Shown: positions 7,599 to 14,750, numbered from the stretch's first letter. The stretch is 21,175 nt of DNA from CAZNDN01 sp964571815 (GCA_964571815.1 CAZNDN010000067.1:1-21175), one strand, 5' to 3'. Made by a program: numbers and translations. Notes: generated by a model from the letters alone, not told the origin.

Positions 7599-8423
7599 TC
7601 AGAATTGCGAAAGGTAGACCAGTTTCAACTCCCGGTTCCACGGTATTCGCTCCCGCTCACCGTCGATCGTGAGACGCGTGTTGTTCTGAAGCACATCTTT
7701 AGCGTTGAACTGCACGTAGAACGCCTCGGCGAACCGCCACCGGATTCCGATATTGAGAAACCCGAAAAGCGGGTTGGCCCAGGTATCGCCGTCGGGATCG
7801 CGATAATCGAGCGCGCAGTCGTACTCCACGGCCACCGCGAGTTCCTCATTCAACGCAAAATCCAGCCCCACCGAGACATCGGGCCACGACACGTCCCCAA
7901 TCTCTTCGAGCGAGAAATTCACCGCTCCGTGGAAGCCCAGTTGCATGGCGGCCAGCAGCATGTAGTTCTTACTGAGTGAGGCAAAGAAACCCTGGGATTT
8001 GTAAAGATACCCCGTGTAGTCGTCATCCTCCCGGATGCCGCCGTAGCCCTGGTGTTCATAGCCCAGCGCCAGGGCGGGCAGGGCAAAACTCTCTTCGATG
8101 AGCCGGTACTTGACATGTGCCCCGGGGACCGGGTTCGGCCTGGCCTTTCCCCGCCCGATCAGCCCGTCACCCCCGTACCCGAGTCCGATATTGAGCCGGT
8201 CGGTAACTCCCACGGCAACTTCCACGTACAGGCCGCTGCCGTGAATGGCGGTGTCGCCGGCGGGGTAGATTCGTGTTTCGAAATCGAAGAAGGCTCTTGG
8301 CAGGACACCGGCCGTATGCGAATCGACAAGCCGGCGCGGCTGGATCATTTCCGTCCTGCCCGGGGTAAGCGGACAAAGTACGAGTGCGGTTATACCCCCA
8401 ACCAGCCCGGTACGCAGGTTCAT
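7599..8423 (-). CDS. Outer-membrane beta-barrel protein, hypothetical
   Basis: The 274-residue product begins with a Sec signal-like segment (MNLRTGLVGGITALVLCPLTPG) and continues with alternating amphipathic strands typical of a transmembrane beta-barrel: FFDFETRIYPAGD, LYVEVAVGVTDRLNIGLGYGG, AHVKYRLIEES, LALGYEHQGYGG, SVGLDFALNEELAVAVEYDCALDY, LNIGIRWRFAEAFYVQFNAKDV and KLVYLSQF. The final Phe is the usual recognition residue for barrel insertion. The pattern of describing strands after a predicted ligand-free N-terminus resembles uncharacterised barrels in many diderm genomes, and I recognise no named family. The ATG overlaps the mltG stop (ATGA, 8420-8423) and has GGGAG eight nt upstream, inside mltG, so the two are translationally coupled. 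Confidence 0.8.
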   Translation of the reverse strand: MNLRTGLVGGITALVLCPLTPGRTEMIQPRRLVDSHTAGVLPRAFFDFETRIYPAGDTAIHGSGLYVEVAVGVTDRLNIGLGYGGDGLIGRGKARPNPVPGAHVKYRLIEESFALPALALGYEHQGYGGIREDDDYTGYLYKSQGFFASLSKNYMLLAAMQLGFHGAVNFSLEEIGDVSWPDVSVGLDFALNEELAVAVEYDCALDYRDPDGDTWANPLFGFLNIGIRWRFAEAFYVQFNAKDVLQNNTRLTIDGERERIPWNRELKLVYLSQF

Positions 8424-9580
8424 GGTGAAGACTCCCGTGCACGTTGCAGCTCGCGCTTGCGTCGCCGGTTATCGCGACGGATCCGGCGTTTCTTGCGCTC
8501 GTGCTCTGCGTTTGTCAAGGAAAAGTCGTGCTCGCCGCTTCCGTCCCACTTTGCCACAAAATACAATTCGTCTGTTTCCAGGGGAGCCACCGATGCCCGC
8601 AGGGATGCCTCGCCCGGGGAACAGATGGGTCCCGGAGGCAGGCCGGCGTGCACGCGCGTGTTGTAGGGGGAGCGGTTGTTGAGTTCCGATACGCGCAGAG
8701 GGCCCGAGAACTTTCGCAGTGCATACCGTACGGTCGGATCGGCCCCCAGCGGGTACCCTTTCTCCAGGCGATTGGCGAACACACCGGCAATGCGGGGCCG
8801 TTCGTGTGCGACGGTCGCTTCTTTCTCGACGATCGATGCCAGGGTGACGATATCATGCATACTCAGCGACTTGACCGCGGGCGACTTTGCGGGAAGACCG
8901 TCCCATACCTCGGCAAACCGCGCCGTCATTCTCCGAATCACCTCATCGGTCCCCACGTCCTCGGCGAAAAAATAGCTGTCCGGAAACAGATACCCTTCGA
9001 GGCTCGAGGCAGGTATGTCCAGTGCGTGTAGACGCGACGAGTCGTAGCACCCCGTCACGAATGCGGCCGAGTCGACGGGGAGGTCGCGGGAGAGAATACC
9101 GGCCGTCTGCTCAATCGTGAGGCCCTCGGGAATAGTGGTCGACAGTTGAATCGGGGTCGCCTCCAGGAGTTTGCGCGCCGCCGAAAACATGCCTTCGTTG
9201 ACAAAAAAGGAATACCTTCCGGCCTGGACCTTCTTCTCGTTGCCGTTGAGCTTGATCCATGCAACCAGCGCGGGCGCCGAGGGGATGACCTCTTTTTCGC
9301 GCAGCCTTCGTGCAATGGCGCCCAGAGCGGTTCCCTGCTCGACCGTCAACGTAATCTTCCCGCCCCGTGGAGCGAACGGGACGGTAAGCACCACAACAGT
9401 GCCTGCTGCCAGGAGCACGGCAACCGGAATCGCTATCACTGTTTTCATATAGAGTTGTACTCCCCGGAAGAGCCATACCGCCAGGTAGAAGCAATAGCCG
9501 AAAAAAGCCAGAAGCCAGAGTACACCGGTAAACCAGGTTCGACAGAGAATTCGGGGAATATCTCGCATGCGAAGCGGCAC
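8420..9580 (-). CDS. mltG: Endolytic murein transglycosylase MltG (YceG family)
   Basis: MltG cleaves nascent glycan strands at the inner membrane and is thought to set strand length by terminating polymerisation. From the GTG at 9580 the protein has 386 residues. Visible features: two hydrophobic N-terminal segments (about WFTGVLWLLAFFGYCFYLAVWLF and VIAIPVAVLLAAGTVVVLTV), a LysM-like region (TALGAIARRLREKEVI), IPEGLTIEQTAGIL, GYLFPDSYFF, the catalytic segment LASIVEKEA with Glu252, RIAGVFANRLEKGYPLGADPTVRYAL, SPYNTRVHAGLPPGPICSPGEASLRA, and YFVAKWDGSGEHDFSLTNAEH. GTG 9580 follows GGGGAGG by five bases; the longer frame would need a TTG and has no ribosome site. Most MltG proteins have one membrane segment, so the two here are unusual. 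Coupled to the downstream OMP gene; promoter at 9621-9648. Confidence 0.96.
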   Translation of the reverse strand: MPLRMRDIPRILCRTWFTGVLWLLAFFGYCFYLAVWLFRGVQLYMKTVIAIPVAVLLAAGTVVVLTVPFAPRGGKITLTVEQGTALGAIARRLREKEVIPSAPALVAWIKLNGNEKKVQAGRYSFFVNEGMFSAARKLLEATPIQLSTTIPEGLTIEQTAGILSRDLPVDSAAFVTGCYDSSRLHALDIPASSLEGYLFPDSYFFAEDVGTDEVIRRMTARFAEVWDGLPAKSPAVKSLSMHDIVTLASIVEKEATVAHERPRIAGVFANRLEKGYPLGADPTVRYALRKFSGPLRVSELNNRSPYNTRVHAGLPPGPICSPGEASLRASVAPLETDELYFVAKWDGSGEHDFSLTNAEHERKKRRIRRDNRRRKRELQRARESSP

Positions 9581-9620
9581 GGTTACCTCCCCGGCGGAGG
9601 CGCTCGCTGTGCCTTTGAGC

Positions 9621-9648
9621 AATATACATCACGGGCTTACCGTATCAA
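9621..9648 (-). promoter_or_regulatory. Sigma-70-type promoter for mltG operon
   Basis: On the minus strand TTGATA (9643-9648) and TATATT (9621-9626) are separated by 16 bp, a good match to a housekeeping promoter. It would start transcription about 35 nt upstream of the mltG GTG. It is back to back with the rnpB promoter, the two -35 elements being directly adjacent. Confidence 0.6.
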
Positions 9649-9677
9649 TTGCTGAAGCCGCGGTGCAATGGTATTAT
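9649..9677 (+). promoter_or_regulatory. Sigma-70-type promoter for RNase P RNA
   Basis: On the plus strand TTGCTG (9649-9654) and TATTAT (9672-9677) are separated by 17 bp, the optimal spacing. Transcription would start near 9684, about 47 nt before the P1 helix of rnpB, giving a 5' leader that must be processed or that stays on the RNA. Confidence 0.6.
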
Positions 9678-9690
9678 TTTCGATAGGCAC

Positions 9691-9723
9691 GCCCGCCCGG
9701 CACCGATCGATCGAAGGGCGGGC
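9691..9723 (+). other. Hairpin in the 5' leader of rnpB
   Basis: GCCCGCCC (9691-9698) and GGGCGGGC (9716-9723) are perfect 8-bp inverted repeats around a 17-nt loop that itself contains the palindrome GATCGATC. It lies between the predicted transcription start (about 9684) and the P1 helix (about 9732) of the RNase P RNA. No U tract follows, so it is not a typical terminator. Confidence 0.5.
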
Positions 9724-9731
9724 CGGCAGCG

Positions 9732-10143
9732 GGAGATGGGGGACCGGGCAGTCGCTCCTCCTGGAAGACGGGGGAGAGGAAAGTCCGGGCACCGAAGGAC
9801 AGGATACCTTGTGTTAAACGAGGGACCCCGCACGCGGGGTACGGAAAGTGCCGCAGAGAACAGACCGCTCTGCCCTCCGCTTCGCGGGGCGGCGGGGTGA
9901 GAGGTGAAAAGGTGGGGTAAGAGCCCACCGCCCCGAGGGTAACCAGAGGGGGCCGGCAAACCCTGTCCGGTGCAAGACCAAGCAGAAGGAGTCCCGCCGA
10001 ACAGGCGGGAGGAGGTGGTCCGTCTCTTATTCCTTCGGGTGGGTCGCTCAATGCTTTGCTGCGCAAAGCCAGATAGATGACTGCCTCTTTTGCCCCCGAG
10101 GGGTGAAACAGACAGAACCCGGCTTACAGGTCCTCCATTCTCC
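9732..10143 (+). ncRNA. rnpB: RNase P RNA, class A
   Basis: This is the catalytic RNA of RNase P, which removes 5' leaders from tRNA precursors. The universal P4 5' strand GAGGAAAGTCCGGGC is at 9776-9790 and its partner ACAGAACCCGGCTTAC is at 10112-10127. Between them are the conserved GGTAAGAGCCCACCGC (about 9916-9931), GGTAACCAGAGG, GGCAAACCC and the 3' AGATAGATGACTGCC block near 10071-10085. The ends are set by the P1 helix: GGAGATGGGGGACC (from 9732) pairs with GGTCCTCCATTCTCC (to 10143), with one bulged U and G-U pairs. A run of eight T follows at 10144-10151, consistent with termination. The element order fits the ancestral A type. Length about 412 nt, slightly long. Transcribed from the promoter at 9649-9677. 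Confidence 0.96.
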
Positions 10144-10155
10144 TTTTTTTTACGA

Positions 10156-10188
10156 ATCCCCGGGCGCGAGATTCCACGACCCGGGGAT
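10156..10188. repeat. Inverted repeat downstream of rnpB
   Basis: ATCCCCGGG (10156-10164) and CCCGGGGAT (10180-10188) form a perfect 9-bp inverted repeat around a 15-nt loop, immediately after the rnpB T tract. The T run precedes rather than follows it, so it is not a canonical rho-independent terminator on either strand; it might stabilise RNA or mark an operator for the Omp85 gene. Confidence 0.4.
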
Positions 10189-10233
10189 ATCTGCGATGTG
10201 CTCAATCGTGGCCACGGGATCGACCGGCGCGGG

Positions 10234-10443
10234 CGGTGGAGGGTGCGGGGAAAGACCCGAAATGCGCCACAAGGAGGCATGATCGAAANNNNNNNNNNNN
10301 NNNNNNNNNNNNNNNNNNNNNNNNNNNNNNNNNNNNNNNNNNNNNNNNNNNNNNNNNNNNNNNNNNNNNNNNNNNNNNNNNNNNNNNNCGGTGGAGGGTG
10401 CGGGGAAAGACCCGAAATGCGCCACAAGGAGGCATGATCGAAA
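10234..10443. other. 100-N scaffold gap flanked by an identical 55-bp sequence (assembly artefact)
   Basis: Positions 10289-10388 are exactly 100 N. The 55 bases before it (10234-10288) are identical to the 55 after it (10389-10443), both beginning CGGTGGAGGGTGCGG and ending GGCATGATCGAAA. This is what a scaffolder leaves when two contigs sharing a k-mer-length end overlap are joined by a default gap instead of being merged. The most economical reading is that no sequence is missing and the two copies should be collapsed. No gene can be called across it with confidence. Confidence 0.85.
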
Positions 10444-12170
10444 GACACGGAACACACCGCTTCGAACGCGCAGGTGCCCGGTGTTGCGTATGCAGTCTCG
10501 TTCGCGCAAAACCGTTCCACTGCGCGCGGGCGATTGTATGCTCCTTCATTGGAGCCGCCATTGGAGCCGCGGCCACCGGAGAATTCTCGCGCCACTCCCT
10601 GCCGTGCCGGTGGGATCGGGCCCTTTCGGCGATTGCATTGTATGTGGCGGCGGCATTTGCGTGTGCGGCGTCGGCCGCGGGGGTGGGGGAACGACCGTGG
10701 GAAAACCTCGCCGTCAAGCGCGTGGAGGTTTACGGCAATCGCGTGACACAAGAGCGGATGATTCTGCGGTGTCTTTCAATCGACCGGGGAACCGTCTACG
10801 ATTCCGCCCGGGTTGTTGCGGCCAAAAACCGATTGGAAGAAACCGGGCTTTTCTCCGATGTAGCCGTGTTTCCGTTCCGTGAAAACGACAGCCTTCTGCT
10901 GAGGGTGATCGTGGTGGAACGCCCCTATTTTTCCATATCCGATATCGGCGGGGAACTGCGAAACCCCTACGGCACCAGGCCGCGGGAATGGTGGCGAAGG
11001 GGGAGAGTGCGTCTGGGCCTTCGATTGGACAATTTCAGGGGAATGATGGAATCGGTGGGCATGAGTATCACGCTGCTGGAATGGAGAATCGTGCGGTTCT
11101 CCTGGTACAAACCGCTGCCGGGAAGCGGGTACTGGATAGCCGCGGCAACCGGCGCTGCCGATGTTCCCTCGGTCACGGATTCTCTCAGGACACGCTCGCT
11201 GTGGGCACGCCTGGTGGGGGGGCGGAGGGTCGGGAGTGATTCCAGGGTCTATGTGTTCGGACTCCCTCATTACAAGAACGCCCGTCTGCTCGATTTCGGA
11301 GTCGAGGAGCCGGATACGCTCTTTGCCGCATCCGACACGTCGTCGGAGCGTTTCGTCGTGGATACGGTTCGGCGGAATTCGGAGGAGAGGACCTTTCTGG
11401 AAGCGCGGGTGGGGGCGGGATGGTTCATGGATCACAGGGACCGCTCGTTCGATCCACGCCGGGGATGGTCGCTTCGGGTGGAGGCCACGGTCAACCCGGT
11501 GTATCCCGACGGTCGCGCGGTGCGGACCAACCCGATGTTCCGTCGCAGGGCAGAGTACAACGAAAGCGAGCGAAGCATTCTTCGGGAACACGGCAGGACG
11601 TTCACATCCGCCGACAGTGTGCAGATTCTCTCGGCACAGTACTTTCAACTCGCCGCTCAGGCACGATACTATCTTCCGGGATTCTTTGACCGCGACCGCT
11701 TTGCCTGCCGGGCCAAGGGCTCGGTGCGTATCACCGAAGGCGGGCTGCTGCACCGCATCTACGCCGGCGGGGAGCAGACGGTCCGCGGGTATGCCGACGG
11801 GGCGGTGAGCAGCGGAAACCGGGCGAATAACCTGGCCGGATTTTCCGCCGAGTACCGGTTCCCGATCTGGAAAAGCCCCGCAATCGACCTCTTCGACCTC
11901 AGCCGTGTCGGGTATGACCTTAACGACTTCCACTATCGCCTCGACGGGGGTCTGTTTTTCGATGCCGGCCACGTGTGGGATACGTGGTCGGGACCGCTGA
12001 AAGAAGGGGGATATGAGACGGTCTACTCCTGCGGCGCGGGCCTGCGCGTGATGTTCCCGACCTTGAATCGCAGCGGCGCCTGGGATGTCGTGCCGCTGGC
12101 GCGCAACCTCATCACCGGTGAGCCCGAATGGGCCTGGCGATGGCATCTGTACGTGGACCTGCGATACTGA
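10434..12170 (+). CDS. Omp85/BamA-family outer-membrane protein with one POTRA domain
   Basis: The product is about 578 residues from ATG 10434. After an N-terminal stretch and a hydrophobic signal-like segment (about 62-84), a single POTRA domain is visible at about 92-166 (LAVKRVEVYGNRVTQERMIL ... AKNRLEETGLFSDVAVF). A 16-strand-type barrel region follows, including the family signature YAGGEQTVRGYADG (VRGY, lid-loop type motif), FSAEYRFPIWK, GGLFFDAGHVWD and a C-terminal LYVDLRY ending in an aromatic residue. BamA has five POTRAs and TamA three, so this is an orphan Omp85 relative for membrane protein or lipid insertion or export. The start is uncertain: AAGGAGG lies only one base from ATG 10434, leaving an atypical Cys-rich ~60-residue N-terminus, and the scaffold gap is just upstream. 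Confidence 0.88.
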   Translation: MIERHGTHRFERAGARCCVCSLVRAKPFHCARAIVCSFIGAAIGAAATGEFSRHSLPCRWDRALSAIALYVAAAFACAASAAGVGERPWENLAVKRVEVYGNRVTQERMILRCLSIDRGTVYDSARVVAAKNRLEETGLFSDVAVFPFRENDSLLLRVIVVERPYFSISDIGGELRNPYGTRPREWWRRGRVRLGLRLDNFRGMMESVGMSITLLEWRIVRFSWYKPLPGSGYWIAAATGAADVPSVTDSLRTRSLWARLVGGRRVGSDSRVYVFGLPHYKNARLLDFGVEEPDTLFAASDTSSERFVVDTVRRNSEERTFLEARVGAGWFMDHRDRSFDPRRGWSLRVEATVNPVYPDGRAVRTNPMFRRRAEYNESERSILREHGRTFTSADSVQILSAQYFQLAAQARYYLPGFFDRDRFACRAKGSVRITEGGLLHRIYAGGEQTVRGYADGAVSSGNRANNLAGFSAEYRFPIWKSPAIDLFDLSRVGYDLNDFHYRLDGGLFFDAGHVWDTWSGPLKEGGYETVYSCGAGLRVMFPTLNRSGAWDVVPLARNLITGEPEWAWRWHLYVDLRY

Positions 12171-12242
12171 AAGCTCTGTTTTCGGCGCTTCCGGCGGGTG
12201 AACCGTGAATCGACCGGGATTCCCCCTGACAGCGGGACCCGG

Positions 12243-13100
12243 TCAGTATTCTCGGGGCTTGAACCGGGGCTGCTTCTCCCATTGCCGTTTCTCGTCGAGC
12301 GCGAACTCCGGATAGCGCTTCAGCATCCGCTGAAGATCCCTCTTGACAAACGATCTGTCCAGCGATGCCGTCGGGCCCGAACTTCGCTCCGGTTCCAGGT
12401 TGAGATAGCGGTTCGACCACACCATGGCCGATTCCGGGATTTCGAGATAGTACCGGTAAAGAAAGGCCAGGTTCCTGGCGGCCGCGACATTTTCGTCATC
12501 CGACCGCCAAACGCTCCTGAGTTCCTCTTCGGCCTCCCGATACCGGTCCATTCGTGTGTAGAGCACCCCGAGGTTGATCCGGGCGGGGGCCTGGTCGGGA
12601 TGGGAGCGGAGGATCGACAGAAATTCCGATTCGGCGGCCGAAAACCAGCCCTTTTCCATGTAGAGAATACCCAGATAGTAATGCGCATCGCGATAATCGG
12701 GTTGGAGTTCGAGGGCCTGCTTGAATCGGCTTTCGGCCCGCGATGCGTGTTCGGTGGGCATCCAGTCGTTTTCGTCCTTGCCGTAGTTACGCCAGTTCTC
12801 CCGGTGTTGCTGTTCCCAGGCTTTGGCCAACCAAAGCTTGCCCAGCAGCACCAGCCGCTCTACTTCCCTTTCCCCACTGGTCTCCACGCGTCGGGCCAGC
12901 GTCAGGGCCTCGTCGTACTTCCCCCGCGCCAGGAGACGCTCCGCATTGTCGATGCTGGGAGACCATCGATGAGCAATACCGCGGACGGCAAGGATGACCA
13001 CGAGCGAGAAGAAGGCCAGGATGAACCCGGCCAGGATCACCGCGACAACGGAGAGACCCCTTCTGTTTGCGCACTGAACCATGCATCCGCCCCGGGTCAC
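12243..13100 (-). CDS. Membrane-anchored TPR protein
   Basis: The 285-residue product has one N-terminal membrane helix (about 16-40, LSVVAVILAGFILAFFSLVVILAV) and a tetratricopeptide region, with helix pairs recognisable at about 51-72 (DNAERLLARGKYDEALTLAR), 120-150 (SRFKQALELQPDYRDAHYYLGILYMEKG), 154-185 and 188-220. It probably works as a periplasm- or cytoplasm-facing scaffold in an envelope complex; orientation is not certain. The GTG at 13100 overlaps the stop of the upstream lipoprotein gene as GTGA, the same arrangement as the preceding gene pair, which is why I chose it; an internal ATG at 13082 is an alternative. It is the last gene of the five-gene minus-strand operon and converges on the Omp85 gene with a 72-nt gap in which I see no clear terminator. 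Confidence 0.82.
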   Translation of the reverse strand: MTRGGCMVQCANRRGLSVVAVILAGFILAFFSLVVILAVRGIAHRWSPSIDNAERLLARGKYDEALTLARRVETSGEREVERLVLLGKLWLAKAWEQQHRENWRNYGKDENDWMPTEHASRAESRFKQALELQPDYRDAHYYLGILYMEKGWFSAAESEFLSILRSHPDQAPARINLGVLYTRMDRYREAEEELRSVWRSDDENVAAARNLAFLYRYYLEIPESAMVWSNRYLNLEPERSSGPTASLDRSFVKRDLQRMLKRYPEFALDEKRQWEKQPRFKPREY

Positions 13101-13516
13101 TCGATCACCAGTCGGGAGACCCTATCCAGCGAGATGCGGAATTCTCCGTGGGGGCCGTCGCCGACAAGCACGTGCTGCACGCACACGTATGTGCCTTCCG
13201 GACCCGTGCGATTCCTCCCCGGACCGCGAAGCGTCCGCCCCTCGTGCATCGATATCTCCGCCTTGTAATAGAGGCGACGGTGAAAGGTGCGGGCAAAAGC
13301 GGGGTCGATCTCGATGCTCTCGATGTCTTCAAGCGGAACGACCCCTTCGATATCACCGTGCAGTATGCGGATGCCTTCTCCCTGAGCCGGGCGCAGACGC
13401 TTGACATTGACTTCGTAGCGCGTGTGGTCGATAATGGTGCCGCGAAGAGCGCAGCCCTGAAGCGCGAGGACCGCACACGCGCACACGCCCGAAACAAGGC
13501 AGGCCGCGCGGCTCAC
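13097..13516 (-). CDS. Small lipoprotein, hypothetical
   Basis: The 139-residue product starts with a lipoprotein signal peptide (MSRAACLVSGVCACAVLALQGC) whose lipobox L-Q-G-C predicts lipidation of Cys22. The mature portion (ALRGTIIDHTRYEVNVKRLR ... GVVPLEDIESIEIDP ... FRISLDRVSRLVIE) is beta-rich with repeated short strand-turn patterns. It resembles small periplasmic proteins that describe a bound site through short strands, but I recognise no family. The GTG start overlaps the STAS gene stop by 4 nt (GTGA) and its own stop overlaps the TPR gene start likewise, so translation is probably coupled along the operon. Confidence 0.8.
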   Translation of the reverse strand: MSRAACLVSGVCACAVLALQGCALRGTIIDHTRYEVNVKRLRPAQGEGIRILHGDIEGVVPLEDIESIEIDPAFARTFHRRLYYKAEISMHEGRTLRGPGRNRTGPEGTYVCVQHVLVGDGPHGEFRISLDRVSRLVIE

Positions 13517-13863
13517 GCCACCGCCAGCTTCTTGTCTTCGACGAACTCCGCTTCGGAAGAATACGTCTTGATCAGACGAGTAATCCCCAGAAGCTCGAGC
13601 ACGTCGCGCACCTGGCTCTCCTGCGCGATGATATAGATGGAGCCGTTGTTCTCCTGTATGTCGCAGAGGCAGTGGATGAAGATACTGATTCCGGCGCTGT
13701 CAAGGTAGGTCGTCCGCTCCAGATTGAAACAGAAGTGATGCGCTCCCCCTTTCATCAGCTCCGTAATCTCATCATCCAGCTCCTTCGTGCTCTTCTCCGA
13801 CTCGATATTACCGATGATGTGAACCATTTTGTACTTTCCGCGATCTTCGATCTCATGCTGCAT
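13513..13863 (-). CDS. STAS-domain anti-sigma factor antagonist (SpoIIAA/RsbV-like)
   Basis: This 116-residue protein is a single STAS domain. The diagnostic segment is FCFNLERTTYLDSAGISIFIHC, in which DSAG (55-58) contains the serine (Ser56) that partner anti-sigma kinases phosphorylate in SpoIIAA/RsbV. In the known partner-switch systems the unphosphorylated form binds the anti-sigma kinase and frees a sigma factor; stand-alone STAS proteins also act in phosphatase (SpoIIE/RsbU) cascades. No kinase or phosphatase of that type is visible in the window, although a Hanks-type kinase lies about 7 kb away. AAGGAGG stands seven nt before the ATG, one of the strongest ribosome sites here. The DUF4177-like gene is 41 nt upstream and the next gene overlaps by 4 nt. 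Confidence 0.92.
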   Translation of the reverse strand: MQHEIEDRGKYKMVHIIGNIESEKSTKELDDEITELMKGGAHHFCFNLERTTYLDSAGISIFIHCLCDIQENNGSIYIIAQESQVRDVLELLGITRLIKTYSSEAEFVEDKKLAVA

Positions 13864-13904
13864 GGCATCTCCTCCTTTTTTCGATGTTGATCAAGGGGTG
13901 CACG

Positions 13905-14093
13905 TCACGTGTCGATGACTACGTCCCGTTCGAACAACAGGTGTACATTCCCCAGTGTTTCCTCAAGCACCGTATCTTTCAGGGTCCAACCCTCCCGGGC
14001 CATTGCCGCGGTTACTTCTTCGATTTCGTCGAATATGCGTTTCGGACTCCGAACAAGACCCACCCTTACCGTCTTTTCGGTGCACTCTTTCAT
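13905..14093 (-). CDS. Small DUF4177-like protein
   Basis: This 62-residue protein has the look of DUF4177-type small proteins: a strand, a helix with EEVTAAMAREGWTL, then a strand ending in LLFERDVV. No signal peptide or membrane segment is present. The ATG at 14093 follows GGTGGAGG closely (about 3-4 nt). It lies 18 nt after the upstream lipoprotein gene and 41 nt before the STAS gene on the same strand, so it belongs to the operon. Family members are small, poorly characterised and often next to regulatory or envelope genes. Assignment to DUF4177 is by motif resemblance only; function unknown. Confidence 0.72.
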   Translation of the reverse strand: MKECTEKTVRVGLVRSPKRIFDEIEEVTAAMAREGWTLKDTVLEETLGNVHLLFERDVVIDT

Positions 14094-14111
14094 CGGCCTC
14101 CACCATGCTCC

Positions 14112-14750
14112 CTACCACTCGTCTTCGCTTTCGGCGGGCCGGTACCCCGGCAGCCGCTCATACGCATCGCGGAGAGCCGACCAGAGCACTGCCTCGTCCC
14201 GCATATCCGGATCTTCGGTCGTTGCCGTAACCGACATGCGCCATACGACCTCACGCCTCCTCCTGTCCCACATTTCCACTTCGATTCTGACCTTCTTGCG
14301 AACCTTATTGTCGAGGTTGCGGATCGAGGCGCCGTAGGCCAGCCGCGATGAGAGCAGGAAATCGGCGTTGATTCGCTCCCACACGTCCCGCATATCCTGT
14401 ACCGCTAGGATATCATTCCGGGCCAGTCGTCGGCAAAGCGAGTCGACCTGCCCGACCGCGCCGGCGGAGCGCATGGTGTCCCGAAGTTGCTCTATGAAAG
14501 TGAGCCCGAGATCGGGCCGCTGTTTGCGAAACCACTGTGCCTGGTGCCGGGGCGCAAGGTACCCGACCGTATCGAGCCGTTCCCCGCGCATGGGCGGCAG
14601 CAGAAGGATCGTGCGTTCGGAGAACGTTCCGCCGGTAAGTGAGGGATTCCGGTAGAGGAGATTCGTGTCGCTGGAGTACCGGGAAGCACCACCCGCGCAT
14701 CCTCCCCCCAGCATCGCACACAACGCTACACTCACCGTCGCCCGTTTCAT
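14112..14750 (-). CDS. Lipoprotein, hypothetical
   Basis: The 212-residue product from ATG 14750 starts MKRATVSVALCAMLGGGC, a lipoprotein signal peptide with a glycine-rich box before the cysteine. The mature protein includes RTILLLPPMRGERLDTVGYL, a long mixed region and VRKKVRIEVEMWDRRRREVVWRMSVTATTED, a strand pair as in proteins that compute or display a nucleotide-free beta-rich fold; the overall pattern (an alpha/beta region with a TILLLPP strand start) recalls lipoproteins such as LpoB or curli CsgG-type folds, but the match is too weak to assign. I chose ATG 14750 over the longer frame from 14807 because the signal peptide starts there. It opens the five-gene operon. Confidence 0.75.
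   Translation of the reverse strand: MKRATVSVALCAMLGGGCAGGASRYSSDTNLLYRNPSLTGGTFSERTILLLPPMRGERLDTVGYLAPRHQAQWFRKQRPDLGLTFIEQLRDTMRSAGAVGQVDSLCRRLARNDILAVQDMRDVWERINADFLLSSRLAYGASIRNLDNKVRKKVRIEVEMWDRRRREVVWRMSVTATTEDPDMRDEAVLWSALRDAYERLPGYRPAESEDEW

Noticed and set aside
10144..10188. Rho-independent terminator made of the T tract and the following inverted repeat
   Set aside because: The T run precedes the stem on the plus strand, and on the minus strand it is an A run; termination more likely relies on the T tract after the P1 strand of the RNase P RNA.
10090..10751. Long frames running through the N gap on both strands
   Set aside because: They depend on N codons and on RNase P RNA sequence read as protein; artefacts of the unmerged contig overlap.
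10776..12146. 456-codon minus-strand open frame
   Set aside because: Shadow of the Omp85 gene; the plus strand carries the POTRA and VRGY motifs.
12198..13268. 356-codon plus-strand open frame
   Set aside because: Antisense to the TPR gene and lipoprotein gene, which have coherent signal, membrane and repeat features.
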